This document shows positions 20,260 to 31,687 of a DNA stretch of 64,000 nucleotides, in pieces (position 1 is the first letter of the stretch; each line of letters opens with the position of its first letter). The stretch spans positions 18,557,489 through 18,621,488 of the forward strand of contig OZ024827.1 of the NCBI GenBank assembly GCA_964016985.1, written 5' to 3'. The notes beneath the pieces are model-generated. The model saw only the letters and a program-made list of their open reading frames with translations, was not told the DNA's origin and made no database searches. A program made the translations under genes and the position numbers. The DNA comes from Anodontia alba. Taxonomy: Eukaryota; Mollusca; Bivalvia; Lucinida; Lucinidae.

Positions 20260-20672
20260 AATGACGGTGAACTGTTTTTTTTCGCTCTTCAGCTGCTGTG
20301 CCGGTTTAGGCTGAATTAAAATATCAGCAGACGCCATCTTCTGGGGTATGCAAGAAATATAATTATTTATATTGTGCTTAATATCAAGGACAATATACAA
20401 AGGATTTGCAAAAACAAAGTTACACAAAATCTCTGAACGTTTTTCAGATTAATTGGACGGTGGGTCGATCCCTACATTACATTTAGATTAGACTCCCGTT
20501 TTGGCGCTTGACTATCAATGTTTGTAGTAGGGTTGTCGTAATCCTGTATGTATGTGTGTTTGTTTATGTTTGTTGTTGTTGTTGTCTTTTTTTTTTTTGT
20601 AAGCCTTTGCTTTAGTTTATCATAATATATATGAATTTGTATCTTTCACTGTGATGTTTCACTTATGGTAAC
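20260..20672. other. No recognised feature
   Basis: Contains a T/G-rich patch at 20560-20605 and is otherwise unassigned. Confidence 0.45.
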
Positions 20673-21767
20673 CGTCGATTTCAGTATGTTAGCATTGGCT
20701 ACAAAGACACATACTTCGTTCGGGATCACTCTGATGCGCCACAAAAATTCTCAGATGCAGATGTCATAAAGATGCTGGAATATCTAATCGATAATATTTT
20801 TGTGGAGTTCGGCGGTCGGATATTTCAGCAAACAATCGGCATACCGATGGGTACTAACTGTGCACCGTTACTTGCCGACTTGTTTTTATACTCGTATGAG
20901 GCGGAGTTTGTAGAAAGTCTCCTCCAAGCAGGAAAGAAACACCTCGCACAACAATTCAATTTCACCTACAGATATATAGATGATGTATTGTCTCTGTTTG
21001 TTTGTGATGTGGTTTTACGGCCCAGTCAACCCAATGGGGTCATGTCGAGCGCGGTCAATTTACCTAACCACACGTTTACTGGGTAGGCTTAGTCCTCTAA
21101 GCGGTTAACCAGTATTGTGCACATTCTTTCGCCAGAAACTGACAACTGCCCTTCTTGAAACAGTGGAAGGAAGAGAATGACCGTAGGAAATATTTCATGA
21201 TCAATCTCCACGAAAGAATGTTGCCGACTTCGACGGGGGTTGAACCCGCGACCTCCTGGTCTCCAGTCGGACAGCGCATCCAACTGAGCCACCGAGGCCG
21301 GCCATATTGTCTCTGAAAAACACAAAATTTGCAGAGTAATTTGAATTCATCTATCTACTAGAACTTGAAATAAAGGAAACAACGGAGACTGCAGCCTCCT
21401 CCTCATACTTGGATTGTTATCTCTACATTGACAATGGAAAGCTTACTACTAGGCTTTACGACAAACGGGATGACTTCAATTTTCCCTTTGTTAGCTTTCC
21501 ATTCCTGAGCAGTAATATCCCTTCTGCACCAGCATACGGCGTTTCGTTTCACAGTTAATCCGTTATGCCAGAACCTGTTAAAATTATCAGGACTTCATGG
21601 AGCGTGGGAAAGTGCTCACTACAAAGTTGTTGAACCAGGGGTATCAAAAAACCAAACTGGTAACAACACTTAAGAAGTTCTATGGGATTCATCATGATCT
21701 AGTCAATCCCTACAATGTGGCAGTTTCCAGAATTGTTTCTGATGTTTTTGCCAGTGACGCGCCATAA
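20673..21767 (+). pseudogene. PLE copy D: RT palm and C-terminus, split by an SINE
   Basis: Frame from about 20673: RFQYVSIGYKDTYFVRDHSD, then LEYLIDNIFVEFGGRIF, QQTIGIPMGTNCAPLLADLF and the catalytic FNFTYRYIDDVLS. A reversed SINE-1 interrupts at 20997-21304. Coding similarity resumes at about 21345 with LELEIKETTETA, SSYLDCYLYIDNGKL, YDKRDDFNFPFVSFPFL and APAYGVSF. After frameshifts the C-terminal frame reads MERGKVLTTKLLNQGYQKTK, YGIHHDLV and a stop at 21765-21767. It is more diverged from A/B/C/E than they are from each other, so it is a different lineage of the same RT type. The endonuclease and fingers are missing. Confidence 0.88.
20997..21304 (-). mobile_element. SINE-1 inserted in PLE copy D, with 11-bp target duplication
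   Basis: The minus strand begins GGCCGGCCTCGGTGGCTCAG, a tRNA-like head with A-box-like TGGCTCAGTTGG and B-box-like GGTTCAACCC. The body GGAGATTGATCATGAAATAT follows and it ends ACTGGGCCGTAAAACC plus a short A/C-rich tail. The target duplication TATTGTCTCTG is present at 20986-20996 and 21305-21315. About 308 bp. It has its own internal pol III promoter boxes and no coding capacity. Confidence 0.93.
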
Positions 21768-22004
21768 GTAGGCTTCCCAAATCCCGATGTTTCCTTTGTT
21801 CAGGCCTATGGACATGGTGGGCGAAGCTTGCTCACCAAGTAATGCTTACTATCCGCGGACGCCTGATTACACCCTTTGTTCTGGGGTCCATGTCTGTTGG
21901 TCTGAACATTCTGATTCGTCATTCGTTTATGGATTTATGTGTTTGGATTACGGCTTTGGTACCATAACCGCAACTACTTATGAGGTAGAGAAATAAAAAA
22001 CGTA
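21768..22004 (+). other. Probable 3' UTR of PLE copy D
   Basis: Follows the stop at 21767. No pLTR of the B/C/E type is visible, and no gene is recognised. Confidence 0.4.
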
Positions 22005-22440
22005 AAAAGATTGCCTTTAGAAACAAAGAACACATTTCGGATTAGAAAATGGGAGTCACGATTTTATCGATACTCTTCATAAGCAGTAATGAAGTCTGCA
22101 ACACTGCTTAAGCCTTCTAGCGTATACACGAGCAGCTGCATTTTCAAATATACCACAATGGGCACAATGCTTCCAAAGGAAATGAAATATAATCTGCACT
22201 ATTGTGATGTACGGGGAGACGTTCTACCACCGCTATATGACACCAATACCAGCTGCAGTGTAGAAAATTAAACGTCAAAAAGATTGCTTTTGGAAACAAA
22301 GAACACACTACGGATTAGAAAATGGGAATCTCGGTTTTATCGAGACTCTTCATAAACAGTAATTAAGTTTGCAACACTGCTTACGCTCTCAAGTGAATAA
22401 ATGAGCCGCATATATGTTTGTAATTTGGAGCGGCATCAGA
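22005..22440 (+). repeat. Repeat R1, one full and one partial tandem copy
   Basis: AAAAAGATTGCCTTTAGAAA, GAACACATTTCGGATTAGAA and AATGGGAGTC open the first copy. AAAAAGATTGCTTTTGGAAA, GAACACACTACGGATTAGAA and AATGGGAATC open the second at 22272. The first contains CCAAAGGAAATGAAATATAA. Other copies are at 2408-2685 (minus) and 56370-56500. Confidence 0.7.
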
Positions 22441-22977
22441 AAAAAGGCGAGTTTCTCGCAAGTTAAAACTTGTTTGAACCACACTTTTCTCTGTTTTCTT
22501 GTTGTGATGTTAACATTGTGGTAAAACTCTTCAATGTCTGCCCACTTTGCTCTCTTTTTTTTTCAGTTGTATTGTTTTAATGTCTGGTGGTTCACCAGGA
22601 GATAAGAACGAGGCTTCGCACGACTGAAAATTGTTATGTCATTCCCGCTACCCACCCCAGTAATTGTTTATTTTGACTGTTCCTCTCTCGGAGTTTTCAT
22701 ACGTATGCGTCTCGTTGATCAGTCTGCTGTCAACATGGAGTGCGCTGTACTTCATATTAGGTGTGTTATTGTGCGTATGTTCATTTCTTGTCTACCTTTA
22801 TTTGCCTGGAATGGATATTTTAATTGACTGTGTTTTCTGTTCCACATTAAACCTCTAGATTATGAAACGGGAGTGATCAAAGCTTCGTATCAGTATCGAA
22901 CAGCAGTCAACGTATTTACCTTATCAGCGAGGAATTCATGCATGAGATATACATCCTAACAAGAGTACCATGATGGT
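22441..22977. other. No recognised feature
   Basis: No recognised gene; the open frames present have no family signature. Confidence 0.45.
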
Positions 22978-24716
22978 CCTATATCGCTCACCTGATCAAA
23001 CAGATTTGCATACTTACTGTTGAAGATTCAGCCAAGTTCATTGCTCTAAGATTTATGTATAAATTTTACAGCCCTGCCCACACGTCCCCCCACCCTCCCC
23101 CCAACACACAAGACCATGTTTTTTTTTTTTCTTTTTAACACATCATGACTTGACTTAATCTTGAAAGGGAACATTTCTGCCAAGTTATTTTGAAATTGGT
23201 CCAGTGGTTTCTGACAAGAGATTTTTAAAGTGTTTTATATCGCTATAAAGCCCAACCCCCTAAGGGACATTTTTTTTGATGAATCATGACAGTTTGAAGA
23301 AATTTGGTAGAGAGTAACCAAAGGAACATTCCTGCCAAGTTAAATTAAAATCAGTTCATTGGTTTCTGACCAAAAGATTTTTAAAGTTTTCTATTTAGAT
23401 CTATAGGGAAAATAAGCCCCACACCCTAGCAGCCATGTTTTTTGACAAATCAGGATTGCTTGAACATTCTTGGTAGAGGGTTACTAAAGCATTATTGTAA
23501 TCAGTCAGGAGGTATTTTACAAGAAGAATTTTAAAGTTTTCTATACAGATATATATGGAAAATAAGCCCCGCCCCCCTGGGGGCCATTTTTTTGACGTAT
23601 CATGAAGGCTTGAACAATCTTGGTAGAGGGTCACCAAAGCAACATTCCTGCCAAGTTACATTGAACTCAGTCCAACGGTTTCTTAAAAGAAGATTTTTAA
23701 AGTTTTTTATATAGATACATAGGGAAAATAAGCCCCGCCCCCTAGCGGCCATGTTTTTTGACGAATCACGATTACTTTAACAATCTTGGTACAAGGTCAC
23801 CATGGAAACATTTTCGCCAAGTTATAATGAAATTGATAAATTGGTTTCTGACAAGAAGATTTTTCAAGTTTTCTATAAAGATATATAGGGAAAATAAGCC
23901 CCACCCCCTGGCAGCCATGTTTCTTGACAATCCAAATGGCTTGAACAATCTTGGTACAGAATCACAAAGGAATATTTCTGCAAAATTATATAGCAATTGG
24001 TCCAGTGGTTTCTGACAAGAAGATTTTTTAAGTTTTCTATATAGATATATAGGGAAAATGAGCCCCGCCCCCTGGCAGCCATGTTTTATGACAAATCCAA
24101 ATGGCTTGAACAATCTTGGTAGAGAGTCACCAAAGGAACATTTCTGCAAAAGTATATGGAAATCGGTCCAGTGGTTTCAGACAAGAAGATTTTTTAAGAT
24201 TTCAATATAGATATATAGGGAAAATAAGCCCCGCCCCCTGACAGCCATGTTTTTTGACAAATCCAAATGGCTTGAATAATCTTGGTAGAGAATCACCAAA
24301 AGAACATTTCTGCAAAATTATATTGAAATCGGTCCAGTGGTTTCAGACAAGAAGATTTTTTAACTTTTCTATATAGATATATAGGGAAAATAAGCCCCGC
24401 CCCCTGGCGGCCATGTTTTTTGACAAATCCAAATGGCTTGAACAAACTTGGTAGAGGATCACCAAAGGAACATTTCTGCAAAAGTATACGGAAATCGGTA
24501 CAGTGGTTTCTGACAAGAAGATTTTTTAAGTTTTCTATATAGATATATAGGGAAAATAAGCCTCGCCCCCTGGCGGCCATGTTTTTTTGACGAATCAAAA
24601 TGGCTTGAACAATCTTTGTAGAAAATCACCAAAGGAACAGTTCTGCAAAATTATATTGAAATTGGTCCAGTGGTTTCTGACAAGAAGATTTTTAAAGTTT
24701 TCTATACAGACATTAC
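22978..24716 (+). repeat. Satellite A, array 1 (unit about 155-167 bp)
   Basis: Starts after ATCGCTCACCTGATC and runs as about ten diverged units. Each unit contains GGGAAAATAAGCCCCGCCCC, CTGGCGGCCATG, AATGGCTTGAACAATCTTGG, ATCACCAAAGGAACAT and GGTCCAGTGGTTTCTGACAA. Long minus-strand frames (repeated MAARGRGLFSLYIYIENLKN) follow the period and are not genes. Units become more similar to each other from about 23750 on. Confidence 0.9.
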
Positions 24717-24742
24717 GGAAACGGCTCCGTGTAAAATCTACC
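24717..24742. repeat. Terminal inverted repeat of the satellite-A element, right end
   Basis: ATTACGGAAACGGCTCCGTG is the inverse of the sequence left of array 2 at 39333-39368 (CACGGAGCTGTTTCCGTAAT). The two arrays have the same orientation, so these are opposite ends of one element type. Confidence 0.65.
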
Positions 24743-26290
24743 CCGAATTTGCACCATACATATAGGGAAAAGGGTGCATATCAGGGGTACGAGTTAGCGA
24801 AGAAATAGTGCGCTTTATCACATACAATGTAAGCGTGGGAAATTGACATTCGGTCCCGAAATAAGTATGTTTTTATTTTTAATGATGAAATTGACCTTTA
24901 GATAATATAAATATACATTAGAAAATACGTTTTAAATGCCCAAATCCTCGTGTTTGTTTCTTTTAAATTACTCCGCCAGTCCGGCGATCTCCGTAACTCT
25001 CCGACTGTCTCCGAGTGCGCACTGCTATTTGGACAATTCATTACAAAAAATACCCATTACATTTTCGTTTGTTAACCAAGTTGAAAACATATTTTTGTAA
25101 AAACAAATTCAATATTTTATAAAACGTCGGTAAACCCACTCTAACTACCCAAAGTTTTTTAGTTCAGCGCCCTTACTCGTTTTACTGACACCTTGGACCC
25201 AATATCGATTATTAGGTCCGAGCTGACACTGAGCTGACTACTTCTGACTTTAGCTCTACTTTCTTCATGCCAAATGAAAGAACAGCTAGTACCATTTTTA
25301 AAGTCTTCGGTATGACTTGGCCGGGAATCGAACCCTGAGGATTAACTGTGTGGTATAGCCATAACTAAAACAAACAAATGCTGACTGGCTGGAGAGAGAG
25401 CGAGAGAGAGGTAGGCATACACCTGAAACAAAAATGTATGAGGCTAGAGAGAGAGAGAGATTCTGCAACAAAAGCAAATGAACTTCTTGTTCAGACAATC
25501 CCAAATTAGATCCGGTGCAGTACCCTAAGAAGAGATGTTCCATTATCGGCAGAATATTCTTAACATCACTAACAAGCTGACTGGAACGAAGAAGAAGAAT
25601 CGCGGAAAATAAACCACACAAAATGTAAGTTTACTGATTATCGTCGTTTTTAAGTGTTTACGTTTTACTTTTATGTTTGACAGCATTTTTGTCTTTTAGT
25701 CAATTACAGTAACATCTCTTATTAATACGGTCTTATTCATTTATAGAAAATCAGAAACGAATCGCCTTCTGACACCCTTACTCGTCATACACCAGTTATC
25801 GGACAAGCCACAGATTGCATGCATATCATATTGTCATCACAGAACAAAAGCTGTTATTCTGTAGCTTATGAATTGAATTAACAGGGCCAGTTATATAAAT
25901 TCTGTAGAATACCAATCTGATAAAAATTTGGTCTTGCAAAAAATTTTAAATAAAATTTCAAGTAAGAGACTTTTCCATCAAGTATCAAAATATCTGCAAA
26001 AGCTGGATATTTGGCATATGCATGTGCAATTTAACTATATTCGGTAAAAAGAAATGCACATGTTGATGAAATGGAAATACCTGACGCCAAGATATTCTAA
26101 AAGACGGTATGGGTACCCAGCATGCAAAGTTAGGTCTCGAAATGTTACCTGGCTTCTATATACATTTAAATCATTTGTCGAACCATTGCAAGGCAGACTG
26201 AAACACTTGCACAAAATCTGGCCTGGTAGCAGAGTAATAGTGCTGCCCTCTTATGCTAGAAATAATTTACTTAGTGATCATCATCTGATT
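24743..26290. other. No recognised gene; GA tract and LINE-like 3' fragment
   Basis: 25180-25240 (CTTGGACCCAATATCGATTA, TTAGGTCCGAGCT) resembles the sequence just downstream of the LINE fragment at 38490-38530, suggesting a LINE 3' end. GAGAGAGAGCGAGAGAGAGG is at 25394 with a second GA tract at 25444-25460. A minus-strand frame at 25298-25621 has no recognisable domain. Confidence 0.45.
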
Positions 26291-26522
26291 AGGCGGGCCC
26301 CTGTAGCCTAGAGGATAAACGATCTGACTCTTAATCCATGAGGTTTCTCACTGCTGTGGTTCAAGTCTCGCTCGGGTCACATGGGAAAGCCAAGTTCTGC
26401 TTACTGATGGCCAGGTGGTTTTCCGTCTGTTCTCCTGTTTTCGCCCACCTCTGATGTACGATCAGATCGATATAAGTGAAATGTTCTTGAAAGGGCTGTA
26501 AAACCCAAATAAAAATAAAAAA
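26291..26522 (+). mobile_element. SINE-2 (tRNA-derived)
   Basis: Starts GGGCCCCTGTAGCCTAGAGG with an A-box-like TAGCCTAGAGG, and carries a B-box-like GGTTCAAGTCTC about 60 bases in. The body holds CAGGTGGTTTTCCGTCTGTT and ATAAGTGAAATGTTCTTGAA, and it ends GGGCTGTAAAACCC plus an AAATAAAAATAAAAAAA tail. Only copy in the window. Confidence 0.8.
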
Positions 26523-26529
26523 AATCAGT

Positions 26530-26765
26530 GGATTGGACCCGGCTGAACAGTGCAGTCAGTAGTGCATTAGACTGCGGGTCTCTAGGGCCACAAGTTTGAA
26601 TCCTAGCTTGGCAGCATACCTTTTCTAAAGATTAATCACAAAATTATTTCTATCTTTCTCAGGGGTCTGCTAATTCGTGGAGGGCAATTGTCAGTTGAGC
26701 GCTCCTGACTTAGGATAATGAGGTTTAAATCCCTCAAGGTCAATATTTTTTTCATGAGTGTATAG
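26530..26765 (+). mobile_element. SINE-3 (tRNA-like head)
   Basis: CAGTCAGTAGTGCATTAGAC with GTTTGAATCCTAGCTTGGCA gives tRNA-like A- and B-box spacing. The body CAATTGTCAGTTGAGCGCTC follows. It is joined directly to SINE-1 at 26766. The same pair recurs at 27877-28352. Confidence 0.65.
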
Positions 26766-27058
26766 GCCGGCCTCGGTGGCTCAATTGGATGCCCGTCCAA
26801 CTGGTGATCGGGAGGTTGCGGGTTTGACCTCCTCCGGGTTGGCAACATTCTTTCGTGGAGATTTGAACATGAAATATTTTCTACGGTCATTCTCTCCCTT
26901 CCGATGATTCAGGAAGGTCAGTTGTCAGTTTCTAGCGAAATAATGTGCACACTACTGGTTAACCGCTTAAAAGACTTAGCAAGTTAGCCTGCCCAGTAAA
27001 AGTGTGGTCAGGTAAACTGACCGTGCTGATTATGACCCCATTGGATTGACTGGGCCAT
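26766..27058 (+). mobile_element. SINE-1, full length
   Basis: GGCCTCGGTGGCTCAATTGG and GCGGGTTTGACCTCC mark the tRNA-like head. The body is GGAGATTTGAACATGAAATA and it ends TTGACTGGGCCATTGAAAC. Confidence 0.85.
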
Positions 27059-27114
27059 TGAAACTTCAAGCATTTGAGCATGACCCTTTCATATGTTATA
27101 CTTTATTGTTCGTA

Positions 27115-27205
27115 TTTTGTCAGACTGGTCTGAGCAAACAGTGTAGACCCAGATGAGATGCGGCAAATGCTGCATCTCATCAGGATCTACAAATTGTTGC
27201 CACTC
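27115..27205. repeat. GTGTAGACC-type hairpin
   Basis: GCAAACAGTGTAGACCCAGA with GATGCGGCAAATGCTGCATC at its tip and ATCAGGATCTACAAATTGTT on the other side. The stem is imperfect at its base. Confidence 0.65.
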
Positions 27206-27763
27206 ACCCAGCAATTTTAGACGCAACAGTGGATAGTAACTTGAACGTTCAAATTTTAGATAAAGTATGTACATGGTAAGGAGCTGAGGTGTCTGAATTC
27301 TAAGGGTAAATACGGTAAAGTAACAAACACAGAAGTCAAACCATCAATAATTAGCAACCCTCTTTAATCATTTTTGTAGAATTTATCAATCATTTAATAG
27401 ATTATCTGATTAATCGAGCCAGCCTTAACTAAGAGTGACGTCAAAACATATGTAGGTCAATTTGACCTGTGTTTCATGGTCCAGTGATTTTGCTTTTTAT
27501 CTTGAGGACTATTTGATAGAGAAATGTCATAACTTGGAATTATTAGTTCCATGTGACACGATGAGTGACCTCAAAATATGTAGGTCAATGTGACCTATAA
27601 TTCATGGACCAGTGATTATGCCTGATAATCGAAGACTATTTGACAGAGAAATGTCATACCTTAGATATTAGTTCCATTTGACATGAAGAGTTTCCTTTAT
27701 ATATACGTAGGTCATTGTGACCCATATTTCATGGTCCAGTGATTATGCCTTATATCTCGATGA

Positions 27764-28065
27764 GCCAGCCTCGGTGACTCAGTTGGGTGCGCATCCGACT
27801 GGTGGTCAGGAGGTTGCGGGTTCGACCCCCTTGGCCGGCAAGATTCTTTCTTGGAGATTCATCATGGAGTATTTTCTAGGGCCGCAAGTTTGAATCCTAG
27901 CTTGGCAGCATACCTTTTCTAGAGATTGATCACGAAATTATTTCTACCATCATTCTCAGGGGTCTGCTAATTCAAAGAAGGCAATTGTCAGTTGAGCGCT
28001 CCTGACTTCGGATAACAAGGTTAAAATCCCTCTTCAGGTCAATATTTATTTCATGAGTGTATGGG
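27764..28065 (+). mobile_element. Truncated SINE-1 head fused to SINE-3 body
   Basis: 27768-27875 holds the SINE-1 tRNA-like head (GCCTCGGTGACTCAGTTGGG, GGTTCGACCCCC) and part of its body. At 27877 it switches to SINE-3 (GCCGCAAGTTTGAATCCTAG), which continues as in 26587-26765. Confidence 0.75.
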
Positions 28066-28352
28066 CCCGCCTCAGTGGCTCAATTGGATGCCCGTCCAAC
28101 TGGTGATCGGGAGGTTGTGGATTTGACCCCCTCTGGGTTGGCAACATTCTTTCGTGGAGATTTGATCATGAAATATATTCTACGGTCATTCTCTCCCTTC
28201 TGCTGATTCAAAAAGGGCAGTTGTCAGTTTCTGGCGAAAGAATGTGCACAATACTGGTTAACGGCTTAGAGGACTAAGCCTGCCCAGTAAACATATGATT
28301 AGGTAAAACTGACCGTGTTTGACATGACCCCATTGTGTTGCCTGGGCTGTAA
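28066..28352 (+). mobile_element. SINE-1, full length
   Basis: Head CGCCTCAGTGGCTCAATTGG and body GGAGATTTGATCATGAAATA, ending TTGCCTGGGCTGTAAAACC. Together with the preceding SINE-3 it repeats the 26587-27058 arrangement. Confidence 0.85.
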
Positions 28353-29186
28353 AACCTCAGCACAAACCAATATATCTTGATGACTATTTGATGGAGAAAT
28401 GTCATACCTTGGATATTAGTTACATGCGACAGGAAGAGTGAGCTCAAAATATAATTAGGTCAGTGTGACCTATATTTCATGGTCCAGTGATTATGCCTCA
28501 CATCTTGAAGACTTTTCGATAGAGAAATGTCATACCTTTGAAATTAGTTTCATGTGACACTAAAAGTGACCTCAAAGACTATTTGATAGAGAAATGTCGT
28601 AGTTTGGATATTAGTTCCATGTGACACCTTGAGTGACCTCAAAATTGATGTAGGTCAGTGTGACCTGTATTTCATAGACCAGAGATAATGCCTTATATAA
28701 CTTGATAAATTGACATATTTTATAAAGAAATGTCTTGCCTTAGTAGTTCCATGTGACACGAAGAGTGACCTAAATATATATGTAGGTCAGTATGATCCAT
28801 GTTTCATGGTCCAGTGATTATGCCTTATATCTCAATGACTATTTGATAAGAGAAATGTCATACCTTGAATATTGTGATACAAAGGCTGACCTTAAAATAT
28901 ATGCATGTCAGTGTGACCTATATTTCATGGTCCAGTGATTTTTCCTTACAGTTTGAAGACTGTTTGATTTATCATACTATAAATATGAGTTCCATGTGAC
29001 AGTAAAACCTGAAATATATGTAGGTCATTGTAACCTACATTTCACAGTCCAGTGATATTACCTTATATCTTTTATATCTTGAAGACTATTTGATGGAGAA
29101 ATGTCATACCTAGATTTTAACGTGAAAACATAGGTAGACAAGGCTCAAACAGGTTAGCTATGCTGTCATCGGACAGCTCTTGTTTT

Positions 29187-29389
29187 TTCACTTTGCTAAA
29201 ATGTTTGTTAGTTTATCATAAACTGATAATAAACATTCATAACCTGATAATAAACATTTTTGGATGATGATAATTGTTAATAACTCTGAAGTACTTTGAA
29301 CTTTCATCTAATATTCATTATATGCCCGTTTGAAAAAATGGATGTATTATGTTACAGGGTCTGGCATCTGTCATTCTGTCGGTACACAG
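29187..29389. other. No recognised feature
   Basis: AT-rich spacer with a short repeated ATAACCTGATAATAAACATT motif. Confidence 0.4.
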
Positions 29390-29870
29390 TTTGGTTTCCG
29401 GCTAACTCCTCCTACAGTTTACATCCAATTAAGCTTAAACTTGGTATACAGTTAGACCATGATGTGGAGCAGAGCATATTATTTCAGGGTTACAGTCCAC
29501 CAAATATTAGCAGAGTTGTGTCCCTTTGAATATTTATGTAAATTTTTCGTTTCCGGCTAACTCCTCCTACAGTTTACATCCGATCAAGCTGAAACTTTGT
29601 AAATAGTAACAGGATGATGTGGAGCAGCGCATATTATTTCGAAGTTACAGTCCACCAAATATTAGCAGAGATATGCCCCTTTGAAAATTTCTATTAACTT
29701 TACATTTCCAGCTAAATCCTCCTATAGTTTACATCCAATCAGGATAGTTACACCATGATGTGGAACAGTGCATTATGTCTCGATATTACAGTTCACCAAA
29801 TATCAGCAGAGTTATGTCCCTTTTGCGGAGTCTTTGAATTTTTTTTTTTTTCCCCCAATTAATTCCACTT
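29390..29870 (+). repeat. Satellite D (unit 155 bp, three copies)
   Basis: GGCTAACTCCTCCTACAGTT occurs at 29400 and 29555 and, changed, at 29710, a spacing of 155. Each is followed by GATGTGGAGCAG and AGTCCACCAAATATTAGCAG. Confidence 0.88.
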
Positions 29871-30049
29871 AAGGTTTACGTCCTGAGCACTGAATTATAC
29901 AGGTGTTACATCTTATTATTTGCCACAGGCGTATAAGGCTCAGTTTGCGGAGCTCTGGTTTATATATGTTTTGGTAATTAGTATAATTTTAAGATGATAC
30001 AGAAAAATGCAACATGCTATTTATGATTTCAGCCAGCACACAAACCTAA
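29871..30049. other. No recognised feature
   Basis: Short spacer. Confidence 0.4.
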
Positions 30050-30240
30050 GACCTCTCTGACTCGCAAAGACTCACATCAGACTGTATATCCATCCTATAT
30101 AGCAAGGGTTCTCTTTTATCCCTCTGTGGATAGCCCTAAGACTGTATAAGGCACAGTCAGCAAAGACTGATAAAACTATGCGGATGTGCTGACTGATCTC
30201 AGTCTTCACTGGTCGCACTGTGTTTTGTCATGATACCAAG
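30050..30240. repeat. MITE-B-like diverged copy
   Basis: GCAAAGACTCACATCAGACT on the left and TGATCTCAGTCTTCACTGGT followed by CGCACTGTGTTTTGTC on the right, in inverted relation as in 4978-5222. Confidence 0.5.
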
Positions 30241-30495
30241 TCATTTTCAGCTTTCACCTTCGATATAAAGTCATTTTCAGCTTAAACTATCGAAAAGATA
30301 CAAAGTCATTTTACCAATATAAAACAAACAGATGAAAGAAAAATGATATATGACAAATGAAAGGTCACTTCCGAAACATACCTTTTTCATTAACCATATT
30401 TTGGGGTGGGCAATTTTTTTATTAACCCTTAAAGCGCCAATCACAACTATTGTCATCTGCTTTGTCTTCTGCTGGTTACTTTAAAAGTCACTTCT

Positions 30496-30563
30496 GCAAA
30501 CAGTGTGGACCCAGATCAGACTGCTCCTCTAGGAGCAGTCTGATCTAGGTCCACACTGTTTGC
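30496..30563. repeat. Near-perfect 33-bp hairpin
   Basis: Arms 30496-30528 and 30531-30563 (GCAAACAGTGTGGACC at the base, GACTGCTCCT at the tip) with one mismatch and a CT spacer. This is the cleanest member of the AACAGTGT(A/G)GACC hairpin group. Confidence 0.85.
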
Positions 30564-30654
30564 CTGTATGCAAAAATAGGTTTTAAAAATTTGCAAGAAT
30601 ATTCTGCAGACGACATAAACAGACGACATTTTCAGATGCAGGTTTTCTTGGCGC

Positions 30655-30930
30655 TTTAAGGTTAATGCCCTCTTAGGTTAAGAGGGGTGGGTAAATGCCT
30701 GGGTGTGTAAATGTCCAATTGGTAAATGTCCTGATGGGTAAATGCCCCGATTTAGCAGAATGAAGGTTAATCTTGAAAATTAACAAAGATTAATTTTAAA
30801 TGAATTTTTTAGACTCTCTAAGATAAATTTTAGAAAAAATGTCATATTCAATGAAATGCCATTTAGAATTATCCATTAGAGGAAATGTCGTTTAAACAAA
30901 ATGTCTTTTAAATGAAATGCCATGTGTCCT
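30655..30930. repeat. Degenerate GGGTAAATG/AATGCC short repeats
   Basis: GGTAAATGCCTGGG, GGTAAATGTCCTGATG and GGTAAATGCCCC at 30690-30750, then AAATGCCATTT, AAATGTCGTTT, AAATGTCTTTT and AAATGCCATGTG at 30855-30930. Confidence 0.5.
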
Positions 30931-31673
30931 TATAATTGAATGTTGATTCTGAAAAGAGATACAAATGAAATAACTGAAAATATAAATTTTGTGAAGAATA
31001 CATTCCCTGTTGTGATTTTGTTAAATTTAATAGTCTGTTTATCTTGGCAAAGTATTTACAGGAAGTTATTTGGTCATAAAATGGAAGGGTATTGAAAGTT
31101 TTATGGTACCCAAATAGATAAAGGGATTAGTTAAAAATGGAATTTCTTATAAGGACAGAAGCTAGGTGATTTGTAGCTCCAGATAAGTGGGCAATGTCCA
31201 GATAAGCTCCAAATGAATAGAATTATACTGCGGAGTACCCACAGCAAGCACATAAAATGGAGTTCTAAAGAAAGTAAATCAATTGGATTTTTTATGTTTT
31301 TTTTTTTTGTTTTTTTTCTTTTTGTTTGTTTTTTTGTATGAGAGAAAATATGAAACAAACCAAAATAAAATTTGTCTTATCTGGAGTACACCAGGTCTGG
31401 TGTGAAGGCCATAAATTGGCAGATAATAATAATAATAAAAGATCAGAGCTCCAAATAAGGTGCTATATTCCAACAGCAACAAGTGTATGTACTTATTTTA
31501 GATTTAAACGAAAAATAGTTAAAACACTGATATGGCCAAATAAAAATGTGTGTTTTAAGGTTTGGAAAAAAAAAAAAAAAAAATAGGTAGGTAGGAAGTT
31601 GGGGATTGTTACTTTGTTTTGGTTACTGGTCACTCGTACCCTAGTCAACTCCTCGTACCTTAGTCTTCTTGTA
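30931..31673. other. No recognised gene
   Basis: T-runs at 31299-31335, an ATA microsatellite at 31425-31437 and an A-run at 31566-31583. Degenerate CTCGTACC/GTCAACT words occur near 31630-31670 and again at 32000-32080. Confidence 0.5.
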
Positions 31674-31687
31674 CCTATTTTTGGTTA

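Larger units (their letters stand above)
27425..29186 (+). repeat. Satellite B (unit about 117-132 bp) with a hairpin-plus-CTCTTGTTT end
   Basis: Repeated blocks are TAGGTCAGTGTGACCTATAT, TTTCATGGTCCAGTGATTAT, GACTATTTGATAGAGAAATG and TTAGTTCCATGTGACAC. The array is split by an SINE block at 27764-28370. The right end is GCTGTCATCGGACAGC followed by TCTTGTTT, a short hairpin and terminal motif seen at other satellite-bearing elements here (compare 50090-50112). Confidence 0.85.

Noticed and set aside
23401..24598. Several minus-strand frames with repeated MAARGRGLFSLYIYIENLKN-like peptides (also 39206-40435)
   Set aside because: They follow the satellite-A period with frameshifts between units; a repeat artefact, not a protein family.
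26291..28352. Functional tRNA genes
   Set aside because: A- and B-box-like words belong to SINE heads; no complete cloverleaf with anticodon arm and CCA-side pairing was seen.
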